Assembly: GCA_036734025.1 (NCBI GenBank)
Contig: DAIMZI010000003.1
Coordinates: forward strand, 113,678 to 177,677
Length of the DNA stretch: 64,000 bases
Direction of reading: 5' to 3'
From: DAIMZI01 sp036734025
GTDB lineage: Bacteria > Pseudomonadota > Alphaproteobacteria > Rhizobiales > Rhodomicrobiaceae
This document shows positions 16,383 to 25,770 of the stretch, piece by piece. Numbering within the stretch: the stretch's first letter is position 1; the number at the start of each line of letters is the position of its first letter. The notes beneath the pieces are model-generated. The model ran no database searches, was not told the origin of the DNA, and worked only from the letters and a program-made list of their open reading frames with translations. Made by a program: the position numbers and the translations under genes.

Positions 16383-17177
16383 TCAGACCAGACTGCGCGC
16401 CGGCTGCACACCCGGCAGGCTTTCGGGCTTGCGCCCTGCCGCCAGATAATTGACGCCGATATCATCGCCAAGACGCCATTCACCGCTGAGCGGCGAAAAG
16501 CTCAGACCACATTCGTCGAACATCTCCACGCCCGCCGCTGCCAGGGCAGCACGCATTTCATCGGGTGTGACGAACCTGTCCCATTGATGCGTGCCGCGCG
16601 GCAGCCAGCGCAGCACATATTCGGCGCCGACGATGGCGAGCGCAAATGCGCGGGCGGTGCGATTGATGGTGGACAACAGCATCAGTCCGCCGGGCCGCAG
16701 CACCGAGGCGCACACGCTCAGGAATGCCGGAACATCGGGCACATGCTCGACGACCTCCAATGCGACCACCGCGTCGAACTGCGCGCCTTGCTCGGCGAGT
16801 TCTTCCACCCGGCAGGCGCGATAATCAATGTCGAGGCCCGAGTGCCCGGCGTGTGCGCGCGCGGCTTCGATATTCTCGCGCGCCGGGTCGATGCCGGTCA
16901 CGCTGGCGCCAAGCCGCGCCATGGGCTCACAGATCAACCCGCCGCCACAACCAATATCGACGACGCTCAAACCATCAAGGGGCCGCGCGGCACCGGCGTC
17001 GCGGGCGAAGTGAGCGATCAGGTGCCGGCGCAGATAGCGCACGCGCTCCGGCCCTATGGCGTGAAGCGGCGCAAACTCGCCTTCGGGGTCCCACCATTTC
17101 GATGCGAGCGCGCCGAAACGTGCGACCTCGGCGTCATCCAACGTTCGGTCGGCTATATTATTCATGGTTGCGATCAT
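16383..17177 (-). CDS. ubiG: ubiquinone biosynthesis O-methyltransferase
   Basis: A 264-residue SAM-dependent enzyme that methylates both hydroxyl groups added to the ubiquinone ring (the 2-polyprenyl-6-hydroxyphenol and demethylubiquinol steps). It shows FGALASKWWDPEGEFAPLHAIGPERVRYL, the UbiG-specific start, SAM motif I VDIGCGGGLICEPMARLGASVTGID, and VALEVVEHVPDVPAFL. The start at 17177 gives MIATMNN; 17165 is an alternative. It is divergent from lysC, as in many alphaproteobacteria. With the ABC1-type kinase at 4.6 kb, it is one of two genes here tied to quinones. Confidence 0.93.
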   Translation of the reverse strand: MIATMNNIADRTLDDAEVARFGALASKWWDPEGEFAPLHAIGPERVRYLRRHLIAHFARDAGAARPLDGLSVVDIGCGGGLICEPMARLGASVTGIDPARENIEAARAHAGHSGLDIDYRACRVEELAEQGAQFDAVVALEVVEHVPDVPAFLSVCASVLRPGGLMLLSTINRTARAFALAIVGAEYVLRWLPRGTHQWDRFVTPDEMRAALAAAGVEMFDECGLSFSPLSGEWRLGDDIGVNYLAAGRKPESLPGVQPARSLV

Positions 17178-17457
17178 ACCAGAGATTGCGCGCGCCGATC
17201 CAATTTCTCGGCCATCGTGACGATTTGCCCGTGCAAGCGCCAGACAGGGCCGCCTGTGCAGCAGCAGCCTTGCGGGCGCAGGTGCCAGCGTTTATAAGCT
17301 CATTCTGCCGGAAAGCGGGACGCGAAGCGAAAGACGGGCGGATGCGAATGCGCCATCGCCCTGAACAAGCTTGCGCGCTCGGCACACCGGAGCGGCGCCG
17401 GTCGGCATGGATCTTCCGCTCCAAGTCATTCCGCCCGAAGTAGAGGGCCTTTGCTCA

Positions 17458-18738
17458 ATGGCTTTGCTGGTGATGAAATTTGGCGGCACGTCGGTCGCGG
17501 ATGTCGCGCATATCCGCAACGTCGCCCGCCACGTGAAACGCGAAGTTGACGCCGGCCACCGCTGTTGTGTGGTTGTCTCGGCCATGGCGGGCCAGACCGA
17601 CCGGCTGATCGGCTGGGTGCAAGAGGCGGCCGGGGCGCAGGATGGCAAGACGTTCAGCATGGATCGGCGGGAATATGATTGCGTGGTGGCCTCGGGCGAG
17701 CAGGTGACCAGCGGCCTGCTGGCTCTGGCGCTTCAATCCATGGGCGTTCGCGCACGTTCGTGGATGGGCTGGCAGGTGCCGATCCGCACCAATGCGGCGC
17801 ACGGCGCGGCGCGTATCGCCGAAATCGACCCGGCCTATGTGCGCGCCAGCCTGGATGCGGGCGAGGTCGCGGTGATAGCCGGCTTTCAGGGGATTGCCGA
17901 AGCCGAACGGGTCTCGACGCTGGGTCGCGGCGGTTCGGACACCAGTGCGGTTGCCGTCGCTGCAGCCATGCGCGCGGACCGCTGCGATATCTATACCGAT
18001 GTTGACGGCGTCTACACCACCGATCCGCGGATCGTGCCCAAGGCGCGCCGCATCCCGAGGATCTCCTACGAGGAAATGCTGGAAATGGCCTCGCTGGGCG
18101 CCAAGGTGCTGCAGACGCGCTCGGTGGAACTGGCGATGGTTCACGGCGTGCCGGTTCAGGTGCGTTCGAGCTTCGACCCGCCCGACCGGTGCCCGCCCTA
18201 TGGCGGCGCGGGCAATCCCGGCCCCGGCACCCTGGTTTGCAGCGAAGGTGAAATCGTGGAACAACAAATAGTAAGCTCAATCGCCTATACACGCGATGAA
18301 GCCAAGGTCACGCTGCTGCGGATCGCGGACAAGCCCGGCGTCGCGGCCACCGTGTTCGGTCCCCTTGCCGAGGCCAACATCAACGTCGATATGATCGTTC
18401 AGAACGTCTCGCATGACGGCCGCTATACCGATCTGACCTTTACGGTGCCGGCTGCCGATTACCGCCATGCGGTCGATGTTCTCAAAGGCGCGAAGGATTT
18501 GATCAACTATTCCGACATTCACGGCTCGGAAGATATCGTGAAGATTTCCATTATCGGTGTGGGCATGCGCAGCCATGCCGGCGTGGCGGCGAAAATGTTC
18601 CGCGCGCTCGCGGAAAAAGGCATCAATATTGAGGCCATCTCGACTTCTGAGATAAAGTTGAGCGTCCTGATCGACTCGGCCTATGCCGAACTTGCTATTC
18701 GGACGCTGCACACCTTGTATAACCTGGATGCAGAATAA
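17458..18738 (+). CDS. lysC: aspartate kinase
   Basis: A 426-residue aspartokinase catalysing the first step towards lysine, methionine and threonine. The kinase domain opens with LLVMKFGGTSVADVAHI and contains GRGGSDTSAVAVAAAMRADRCDIYTDVDGVYTTDPRIVP. Two C-terminal ACT domains (about 270-420) bind the feedback inhibitors. The length and the internal VEQQIVSSIAYTRDEAKVTL segment match the beta-like, lysine/threonine-regulated class. AGAGGG precedes the ATG at 17458; 29 further in-frame codons upstream lack protein character. It leads the run lysC-ptsP-prfA-prmC, the conserved alphaproteobacterial order. Confidence 0.96.
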   Translation: MALLVMKFGGTSVADVAHIRNVARHVKREVDAGHRCCVVVSAMAGQTDRLIGWVQEAAGAQDGKTFSMDRREYDCVVASGEQVTSGLLALALQSMGVRARSWMGWQVPIRTNAAHGAARIAEIDPAYVRASLDAGEVAVIAGFQGIAEAERVSTLGRGGSDTSAVAVAAAMRADRCDIYTDVDGVYTTDPRIVPKARRIPRISYEEMLEMASLGAKVLQTRSVELAMVHGVPVQVRSSFDPPDRCPPYGGAGNPGPGTLVCSEGEIVEQQIVSSIAYTRDEAKVTLLRIADKPGVAATVFGPLAEANINVDMIVQNVSHDGRYTDLTFTVPAADYRHAVDVLKGAKDLINYSDIHGSEDIVKISIIGVGMRSHAGVAAKMFRALAEKGINIEAISTSEIKLSVLIDSAYAELAIRTLHTLYNLDAE

Positions 18739-18830
18739 GTCTGTCGGTCAGTCTCGCACTCGGTTGCGAGCATCGTCGCTGATGTCGAGACCGAAAACGT
18801 ACCCGGCCTGATTAAGGAGTGGCAAGGCGA

Positions 18831-21095
18831 ATGCCTTGGAGACTGAGCGCACCACGGGTCTTGCTCAAGCGCTTGCGCGAAGCCATGGCTATGGCCGGCG
18901 GGGGGAAGATCGGTCTTGATACGATCGTCGGCCTGGTGGCGTCGAACATGGTGGCCGAGGTGTGCTCGATCTATATCGGGCGCGCCGACAATTCGCTTGA
19001 ACTGTTTGCCACCGAGGGCTTGCGCCAGGATGCAGTGCACAAGACCCGCCTGAAGGAGGGCGAGGGTCTGGTCGGTCTCATTGCCATGCATGCGCGGCCG
19101 GTCAGCCTGTCCGACGCACAGTCGCACCCCGCGTTTTCGTACCGGCCGGAAACCGGAGAAGAGGCCTACAGCTCCTTTCTCGGCGTGCCGATCCTGCGCG
19201 GCGGGCGCGTGCTTGGCGTCCTCACTGTGCAGAATGCCAGCCACCGCAAATATACCGATGAAGAGATCGAGGCGCTCCAGACCATAGCCATGGTGCTTGC
19301 CGAGATCATCGCTTCCGGCGCCATCGAAGGCGTCAGCGCGGCGGAAGCCGATCCGCGCCGCGGCCAGCCCCACCGCATCAAGGGCGTGGTGCTGTCTGAA
19401 GGTATTGCGCTTGGCCATATCGTCTTCCATGAGCCGCAGGTGGCGGTCACGAAGCTGATTTCCGAAGACAGCGTGTCTGAAATGGCGCGGCTTGATGCGG
19501 CCGTGGAGGGGCTGCGCAAGCAGATCGATGAAATGCTGGCGCGCGGCGATCTGGCGTTGGTCGGAGAACATCGCGACATCCTCGATACCTATCGCATGCT
19601 CGCCCACGATGAAGGCTGGATGCGGCGCATGCGCGAGACCGTGAATGCCGGGCTGACCGCTGAGGCTGCGGTGCGTCGGGTGCAGAACAGCAACCGCGCG
19701 CGGCTGCTGGGCCATCGCGATCAGTTCTGGCGCGAGCGCGTGCATGATCTGGATGATCTCGCCAATCGGTTGCTGCGCCATCTGGCGGGGCGAACGGAGA
19801 CCGCGGCAGCAGAAGAACTGCCGAAGGATGCGATCATCGTGGCGCGGACGATGGGGGCATCGGAGCTTCTCGATTATGACCGCTCGCGCGTGCGCGGACT
19901 GGTGCTGGGCGAAGGCGGCCTGACCAGCCATGTCGCGATCGTGGCGCGCGCGCTCGGTGTCGCGGCGCTGGGTGAGGTTCAGGATGTCCTGTCCTTCGCC
20001 AATCCGGCCGATACCGCTGTGCTGGATGCCGAGGACGGGGTGCTTCACGTTCGCCCGTCGGGCGATCTGATCAAGGCATATGCCGACAAGGTGCGCTTTC
20101 GCGCCAAGCGCCAGGAGAAATATGAAGCGCTGCGCGCGCTGCCGCCGCAAACGCTTGACGGCCAGCGTGTCGATCTGCTGATGAACGCCGGACTGCCGGT
20201 GGACATGCCGCATCTGGACGAGTCCGGCGCTGACGGGGTGGGGCTTTACCGTACCGAGCTTCAGTTCATGATCTCGTCCACCTTTCCCAGGCTGCACGAA
20301 CAGATGCGCACCTACGAAGAGATACTGACGGCGGCGAACGGACGGCCCGTGACATTTCGTACGCTGGATATCGGCGGCGACAAGATCCTCCCCTATCTGC
20401 GCCCCACGCAGGAGGCCAACCCGGCGCTTGGCTGGCGCGCGATCCGCATGTCGCTGGATCGGCCGGCCCTGCTGCGCACGCAGATGCGCGCCCTGCTGAG
20501 AGCCGGCGGCGGGCGCGACCTAAAGGTGATGATCCCGTTCGTTTCCGAAGTGACCGAGTTTCGTCGCGCCCGGGACTATCTCCAGCGCGAGATCGCCCAT
20601 TCGCGCAAGCACGATTACGCTCAGCCCTCAAGCATCAAGCTCGGCGCGATGATCGAGGTTCCCTCGCTTTTGTGGCAGCTCGACGAGTTGCTGCCGGAGG
20701 TTGATTTCGTCTCGGTCGGCAGCAACGATCTGATGCAGTTTCTGTTCGCCGCGGACCGGACCAACCTTCATGTCGCCGGGCGATTCGACACGCTGGCTCC
20801 GGCCTCGCTGCGGGTGCTGCGCGATATCGCCGTCGCCGCGGGCAAACATGGCGTGCCGCTCACATTGTGCGGCGAGATGGCCGGGCGCCCCATCGACGCC
20901 ATGGCGCTTATCGGTTTGGGCTATCGCTCCATTTCCATGTCGGCATCGGCCATCGGTCCGGTCAAGGCGATGATCCGCGCGCTTGATGCGGCCAAACTGG
21001 AGGCTTATGTCAACAGCGCCATTGAAGGTGCTGTTTGCCCGATCCGCGATCGACTTCACGCCTTCGCCAAAGACAACAATATTCCGCTGGATTAG
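18831..21095 (+). CDS. ptsP: EI-Ntr, phosphoenolpyruvate-protein phosphotransferase of the nitrogen PTS
   Basis: A 754-residue cytoplasmic enzyme with an N-terminal GAF domain (about 20-165), as in NifA-type sensors, followed by enzyme I. The phosphohistidine is His367 in GGLTSHVAIVARALG, and the PEP-binding part includes GADGVGLYRTELQFM, DIGGDKILPYL and Cys680 in LCGEMAG. It passes phosphate from PEP to NPr and then EIIA-Ntr, a chain that controls nitrogen, potassium and stringent responses, with glutamine sensed by the GAF domain. AAGGAG at 18814-18819 supports the ATG at 18831. The partner genes ptsO and ptsN are not in the window. Confidence 0.95.
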   Translation: MPWRLSAPRVLLKRLREAMAMAGGGKIGLDTIVGLVASNMVAEVCSIYIGRADNSLELFATEGLRQDAVHKTRLKEGEGLVGLIAMHARPVSLSDAQSHPAFSYRPETGEEAYSSFLGVPILRGGRVLGVLTVQNASHRKYTDEEIEALQTIAMVLAEIIASGAIEGVSAAEADPRRGQPHRIKGVVLSEGIALGHIVFHEPQVAVTKLISEDSVSEMARLDAAVEGLRKQIDEMLARGDLALVGEHRDILDTYRMLAHDEGWMRRMRETVNAGLTAEAAVRRVQNSNRARLLGHRDQFWRERVHDLDDLANRLLRHLAGRTETAAAEELPKDAIIVARTMGASELLDYDRSRVRGLVLGEGGLTSHVAIVARALGVAALGEVQDVLSFANPADTAVLDAEDGVLHVRPSGDLIKAYADKVRFRAKRQEKYEALRALPPQTLDGQRVDLLMNAGLPVDMPHLDESGADGVGLYRTELQFMISSTFPRLHEQMRTYEEILTAANGRPVTFRTLDIGGDKILPYLRPTQEANPALGWRAIRMSLDRPALLRTQMRALLRAGGGRDLKVMIPFVSEVTEFRRARDYLQREIAHSRKHDYAQPSSIKLGAMIEVPSLLWQLDELLPEVDFVSVGSNDLMQFLFAADRTNLHVAGRFDTLAPASLRVLRDIAVAAGKHGVPLTLCGEMAGRPIDAMALIGLGYRSISMSASAIGPVKAMIRALDAAKLEAYVNSAIEGAVCPIRDRLHAFAKDNNIPLD

Positions 21096-21186
21096 CGCGG
21101 CTGAACAAGCCTCAAGGGCATCACGCCGCCGCTCGGCCTTGCCAGGCGCGTGCAAGTCGCAGCCGCCACCTTTACTGAATGATGCA

Positions 21187-22275
21187 ATGACCATTTCGAC
21201 CGACAAGCTGGATCTGCTCGTGCAACGCTGGGAGGCGGTGCAGTCTGAACTCGCCTCGGGTCCGTCCCAGGAGAGGTTCATCGCCCTATCGCGCGAGTTC
21301 GCCGAACTCGACCCCGTGGTGAGTACGATCCGCGCCCTGAACGCCGCCAGTGCCGAGCTGGCGGAACTTGCCGAGTTGAGCAGCGATCCGGACACCGAGC
21401 GCGAGATGGCCGAGTTGGCTCGCGCCGAGCAGACGGCGCTGGATGCACGCATCGCCGAACTGCACGAAGAGTTGCGCCTGAAGCTGCTGCCCAAGGATGC
21501 CGCAGACGAACGCAGCGTCATCCTCGAAGTGCGCGCCGGCACGGGTGGTGATGAGGCGGCTCTGTTCGCGGGCGATCTGTTTCGCATGTATCAGCGCTAT
21601 GCCGATCTCCAGGGCTGGAAGGTCAGCGTGCTGTCGGTGAGCGAATCCGAGATCGGCGGCTACAGGGAAATCGTCGCCGGCATCTCTGGCAAGGGTGTGT
21701 TCGCGCGGCTCAAATATGAGTCCGGCGTGCACAGGGTCCAGCGCGTGCCCGACACCGAATCCGGCGGACGCATCCATACCTCGGCGGCAACGGTCGCGGT
21801 GTTGCCGGAGGCCGAGGAAATCGACATCGACATCCGTCCCGAAGACATCCGCATCGACACGATGCGTGCCTCGGGTGCCGGCGGCCAGCATGTCAACACG
21901 ACGGACAGCGCGGTGCGCATAACTCACCTGCCCACGGGCATAGTGGTGCTGTCCTCGGAGAAATCGCAGCATCAGAACCGCGCCCGCGCCATGCAGGTAC
22001 TGCGTGCAAAGCTTTTCGACATGGAGCGCCAGCGCGCCGACGACGCGCGGGCGGCGGAGCGCAGGGATCAGGTCGGCTCGGGCGATCGCTCGCAGCGTAT
22101 CCGCACCTACAATTTTCCTCAGGGGCGTGTGACCGACCACCGGATCGGGCTTACGGTGCACAAGCTGGCGCAGGTCATGGCGGGGGAGGCGCTCAATGAA
22201 ATCATCGGCGCGCTTATCGCCGATCATCAGACCCGCCAGCTCGCGGCGATGGACGAAAGCAGCGCCTATGCCTGA
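21187..22275 (+). CDS. prfA: peptide chain release factor 1
   Basis: A 362-residue release factor for UAA and UAG stop codons. The catalytic GGQ is at residues 232-234 (ASGAGGQHVNTTDSAVRITH), and the following KSQHQNRARAMQVLRAKL and RDQVGSGDRSQRIRTYNFPQGRVTDHRI are standard. The start at 21187 (MTISTDKLDLLVQRWEAV) fits the family; earlier in-frame codons run into ptsP and are not real. The downstream prmC overlaps its last 8 bases, and PrmC methylates the glutamine of the GGQ, so the pair is functionally linked. Confidence 0.97.
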   Translation: MTISTDKLDLLVQRWEAVQSELASGPSQERFIALSREFAELDPVVSTIRALNAASAELAELAELSSDPDTEREMAELARAEQTALDARIAELHEELRLKLLPKDAADERSVILEVRAGTGGDEAALFAGDLFRMYQRYADLQGWKVSVLSVSESEIGGYREIVAGISGKGVFARLKYESGVHRVQRVPDTESGGRIHTSAATVAVLPEAEEIDIDIRPEDIRIDTMRASGAGGQHVNTTDSAVRITHLPTGIVVLSSEKSQHQNRARAMQVLRAKLFDMERQRADDARAAERRDQVGSGDRSQRIRTYNFPQGRVTDHRIGLTVHKLAQVMAGEALNEIIGALIADHQTRQLAAMDESSAYA

Positions 22276-23197
22276 TCGAGGCCCCATTCTGGCCGAGCCC
22301 GCCCTTGACCCCGCCACTCTGATCAATGCGCGGTTGAGCGATGTGGTGCGGGCGCTGACGCGCAGCCTGGCGCAAGCCGGGGTAAGCGAGCCGGCGCTGG
22401 ATGCCCGGCTTCTGGTGATGCGCGCCTGTGGGCTGAGCCATGCCGAATTGATATCGAATTCCGGCGGGCCGATTGGCGATGACGCCGCCGTTCGGCTGGC
22501 GGCCCTGGGCGCTCGTCGGCTGGCACGTGAGCCGCTGGCGCGTATCTTTGGGGCACGCGAATTCTGGGGACGCGAGTTCGCCATTGGTCCGGCCACTCTG
22601 GAGCCGCGCCCCGACACGGAGACGCTGGTCGGTGCCGTGATGGAAGCGGTGCGCGCGCGTGGCATGCAAGCGGACCGGCTGATGATCCTGGACATTGGCA
22701 CGGGCAGCGGCTGCATTCTGATCTCGCTGCTTGGCGAATTGCCGCTGGCTCGTGGGCTTGGCACCGATATCTCTCTCGCTGCCCTGGATGTGGCCATGGC
22801 GAACGCGGCGCGCCACGGCATGCAATCGCGCTGCCATTTCGTTCAGACATCCTGGTTTTCGGGGGTTGCCGGGCCGTTTGATCTGATCCTCGCCAATCCG
22901 CCTTATGTCGAAAGCTGCGAACTGCACTCACTCGCGCCCGAGGTGCGCTGTCATGATCCGGTTGGCGCGCTCGACGGCGGCGCCGACGGGCTGGAGGCAT
23001 ATCGCGCGATCATCCCAGGGCTGGCGAGCAGGCTTGCCCCCGGCGGCCTCGTCGCTTTTGAAGTCGGCAAGGGCCAGGCCCCTGCGGTTGGGGCGATGCT
23101 GGATCAGGCGGGCCTTAACGGCGCGCATGCGGCCGTCATCCGCGATCTGGCCGGTATCGAGCGCGTCGTCCTTGCGGATTTATCCGATTGCTCTTGA
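22268..23197 (+). CDS. prmC: release factor glutamine N5-methyltransferase
   Basis: A 309-residue SAM-dependent enzyme that methylates the GGQ glutamine of release factors. SAM motif I is ILDIGTGSGCILISLL, and the substrate motif NPPY is at residues 210-213 (LILANPPYVESCELHSLAPEV). The N-terminal helical domain (ALDARLLVMRACGLSHAELIS) contacts the release factor. The start at 22268 lies inside the end of prfA (8-base overlap), pointing to coupled translation. Confidence 0.95.
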   Translation: MPDRGPILAEPALDPATLINARLSDVVRALTRSLAQAGVSEPALDARLLVMRACGLSHAELISNSGGPIGDDAAVRLAALGARRLAREPLARIFGAREFWGREFAIGPATLEPRPDTETLVGAVMEAVRARGMQADRLMILDIGTGSGCILISLLGELPLARGLGTDISLAALDVAMANAARHGMQSRCHFVQTSWFSGVAGPFDLILANPPYVESCELHSLAPEVRCHDPVGALDGGADGLEAYRAIIPGLASRLAPGGLVAFEVGKGQAPAVGAMLDQAGLNGAHAAVIRDLAGIERVVLADLSDCS

Positions 23198-23764
23198 GGC
23201 AAAAAAAGAGTTGGAAAATGCGGGCAATCAAGATAGCGTGACGTAATTCGAATCTTGGATATCGCAGTGCGCATCGGGTTGCACACAGCCTGAATTTTCA
23301 GCGCGCGCGTCCGGACGATTTTAGCTGGCCAGGGCATATCGAGATCAATGTGCGGCACCGGGACTGCGGGTGAGGCTTAGGGCCGTACATAGTCCGGCCT
23401 CTCCCCTCACACGGTTTTTTTCCTGAGTGGGGCGCGGGTTTGCAACCCTCGATATGGACCAGGATGCCTTGATATGCAGATCTTTCGTTTTGGGCATGTT
23501 CGCGCAGGTGATTGCGCGCAACTCGAAGACGGGGATGGCCTTCGATCTTGTCGAAGGCTTTGACAATCTGGCTGGCGCTGGCTGTGGCTGGCTATTGCAT
23601 GTTTCATAATGTCTGAGAATTCCGAGCGAATGATATGGTGAGCACCGTTTGCGCCGTCTTCAGGGGATGAGTGCGCCGATCAATGGATTTTGTGAGCCCA
23701 ACCTGGGAACGCGAACCGCGTTCGCCCGTAATCCAGCCCTAACTTCAGCATAAGACAGGAGCCC
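23198..23764. other. long intergenic region, prmC to DUF4167
   Basis: 567 bases with no convincing gene. A run of seven A after the prmC stop (23203-23209) is not preceded by a hairpin. The stretch TTTCAGCGCGCGCG at 23296-23309 recurs at 58831. Close to the DUF4167 gene there is a 7-bp stem GAACGCG-AAC-CGCGTTC (23707-23723). A 60-codon frame at 23427-23609 has no ribosome site or recognisable content. Confidence 0.5.
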
Positions 23765-24418
23765 ATGAGGCAAGGACAGCAAAACAGAAGAGGGCGGGGG
23801 CGCAGCGGACGCAAGCCGCAAAGCCCGCTGACCCGGAATTTTGAGTCCAACGGACCAAACGTCAAGATTCGCGGCACGGCATCGCATATCGCCGAGAAAT
23901 ACATGACGCTTGCCCGCGATGCCCTGTCGTCGGGCGATATCATCGCTGCCGAGAGCTTCTTTCAGCACGCCGAACACTATAATCGCATCATCATGTCGGC
24001 CCAGCAGCCTAACCAGCCGGACAGAGCCAATGGCGGGCCACGCCATCCGGGGGCTGAGCGCGGTGTTGCCGGCGTCGCCTATGACCGCGACGACGACGAC
24101 GATTATGACGGCGATGATTTCGAGCCGATGATCGAAACCGGCCAGAACGGACGCGGCAATTTTGGCGCCAGCGAGCAGCCTCAGCCCCACAGGCTTCCGG
24201 CCAACGGTCACGCAGACAGCCAGCCTGTCACCGGCGGCAATGATGAACAACCCGCTCGCGCGTCCGAGCCGCGCGCCCAAGCCAGCAAGGGCCCACGCGC
24301 CGCCTCGCCTGCAGGGCGTGGCCGTGGACGTCGCCCTCAAGCCGGCCCGAAACAGGCCAAGGTCAACGGCACGTCGAGCCATGGCAGTGACGAACCGTCC
24401 GGCGACGCGATCAAGTGA
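23765..24418 (+). CDS. DUF4167 protein, RNA-binding-like basic and low-complexity
   Basis: A 217-residue protein. The N-terminus is basic and Arg/Gly-rich (MRQGQQNRRGRGRSGRK), followed by the conserved DUF4167 core NFESNGPNVKIRGTASHIAEKYMTLARDALSSGDIIAAESFFQHAEHYNRII. The rest is low-complexity: an acidic DDDDDYDGDDFEP patch and a Pro/Gln/Arg-rich tail ending in GRGRGRRPQ. The layout suggests nucleic-acid binding, but no function is established. CAGGAG precedes the start. It follows prmC as in many Hyphomicrobiales, though with a wide gap. Confidence 0.85.
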   Translation: MRQGQQNRRGRGRSGRKPQSPLTRNFESNGPNVKIRGTASHIAEKYMTLARDALSSGDIIAAESFFQHAEHYNRIIMSAQQPNQPDRANGGPRHPGAERGVAGVAYDRDDDDDYDGDDFEPMIETGQNGRGNFGASEQPQPHRLPANGHADSQPVTGGNDEQPARASEPRAQASKGPRAASPAGRGRGRRPQAGPKQAKVNGTSSHGSDEPSGDAIK

Positions 24419-24663
24419 TCGTCTGAAAGACGCCAGGGACCGGCCGCGCCAGAAACCATCCCGGCAATGATTGCGCGGCATGGCGATTGCCTGGTTTGCC
24501 CGTGGTTTGAGTCGTGGCGACCGCCACATTCCAGCATGGCTGCTTTCTCGTCTTGAACCGCACTCCTTGTGTGTTAATCTCTTCGAATGGTCCAACGAGT
24601 CCATTCGGCGATCTCACAGGGCGGCAAGCCCCTCCAGGCGCCGATGATGGGGAGGCAACAAGA

Positions 24664-25692
24664 ATGAACGTTCAGCCAGTCACGGTGTCGCCCTCGAAGG
24701 CCATGATTGATCCTTTCGGGCGGCATGTCAGCTATCTCCGCGTCTCGGTCACAGACCGGTGCGATTTCCGCTGTGTCTATTGCATGGCGGAAAACATGAC
24801 CTTCCTGCCCAAGAAGGACCTGCTCACGCTGGAGGAACTCGACCGCCTGTGCTCGGCCTTCATAATGAAAGGCGTGCGCAAGCTGCGTCTTACCGGTGGC
24901 GAGCCATTGGTGCGTCGCAATATCATGTGGCTGATCGAAAGCCTGTCACGCCACATCCAGAGCGGCCATCTGGACGAGTTGACACTGACCACGAACGGAT
25001 CCCAGTTGCCGCGTTTTGCGCGTCAGCTTGCCGATGCCGGCGTGCGCCGGGTCAATATCTCGCTGGACACGCTCGATGAAGATAAATTCAAGGCGATCAC
25101 GCGCTGGGGGCGTCTGGATCAGGTCATGGCTGGCATCGACGCGGCACAGCAGGCCGGGCTGCACGTCAAGATCAACATGGTCGCGCTCAAGGATGAAAAC
25201 GAGCACGAGATCGACGACGTGATGCAATGGGCGCACGCTCGGGGCATGGACCTGACGCTGATCGAGACGATGCCGCTCGGCGACATCGACGGCGATCGCA
25301 CCGACCAGTATCTGCCACTGTCGCTGGTGCGCGCGCGGCTGGCTTCGCGCTGGACGCTTGAGGACATTGCTTACAAGACCGGCGGCCCGGCGCGCTATGT
25401 CGAGGTCAGGGAGACCGGAGGGCGGCTCGGCTTCATCACCCCGATGACGCATAATTTCTGCGAAAGCTGCAACCGCGTCAGGATCACCTGCACGGGGACG
25501 CTCTACATGTGTCTGGGGCAGGACGATGCCGCGGATCTGCGCGCGCCGCTTCGCGCCAGCGAAAGCGATGATCTGCTCAACGCCGCGATCGACGAGGCGA
25601 TCGGCCGCAAGCCGAAGGGCCATGATTTCATCATCGACCGGCGACGGGACAAGCCTGCAGTCTCCCGCCATATGAGCGTCACCGGCGGCTGA
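24664..25692 (+). CDS. moaA: GTP 3',8-cyclase
   Basis: A 342-residue radical SAM enzyme that starts molybdenum cofactor synthesis by cyclising GTP. The SAM cluster cysteines are Cys33, Cys37 and Cys40 (TDRCDFRCVYCM). The second cluster is in the C-terminal NFCESCNRVRITCTG, and the protein ends in SVTGG, the terminal Gly-Gly needed for activity in MoaA. GGGGAGG at about 24649 supports the start at 24664. No other moa gene is nearby. I looked for a molybdenum-cofactor riboswitch in the 245 bases upstream and saw no convincing fold. Confidence 0.95.
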   Translation: MNVQPVTVSPSKAMIDPFGRHVSYLRVSVTDRCDFRCVYCMAENMTFLPKKDLLTLEELDRLCSAFIMKGVRKLRLTGGEPLVRRNIMWLIESLSRHIQSGHLDELTLTTNGSQLPRFARQLADAGVRRVNISLDTLDEDKFKAITRWGRLDQVMAGIDAAQQAGLHVKINMVALKDENEHEIDDVMQWAHARGMDLTLIETMPLGDIDGDRTDQYLPLSLVRARLASRWTLEDIAYKTGGPARYVEVRETGGRLGFITPMTHNFCESCNRVRITCTGTLYMCLGQDDAADLRAPLRASESDDLLNAAIDEAIGRKPKGHDFIIDRRRDKPAVSRHMSVTGG

Positions 25693-25770
25693 GCCGCGGC
25701 GGACCGATGATTTGATTTGATCTGTAGCAGAACAGGCGGCGGCCACCAGTCTCCCGGCGGCCGCACGCCG

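Noticed and set aside
18681..20297. A 538-codon minus-strand frame opposite ptsP.
   Set aside because: It is the mirror of the ptsP reading frame with no ribosome site and His/Gln-rich composition typical of antisense of a high-GC gene.
23220..23265. TTCGAATC near 23247 suggested a tRNA T-loop.
   Set aside because: No acceptor, D or anticodon stem can be built around it.
23427..23609. A possible 60-residue protein in the long prmC-DUF4167 gap.
   Set aside because: No ribosome site, no recognisable motif, and both strands are open over the same stretch.
24419..24663. Possible molybdenum-cofactor riboswitch before moaA.
   Set aside because: I could not find the conserved core or a convincing multi-stem fold; only a short CGTCT-GAA-AGACG hairpin near the DUF4167 stop.
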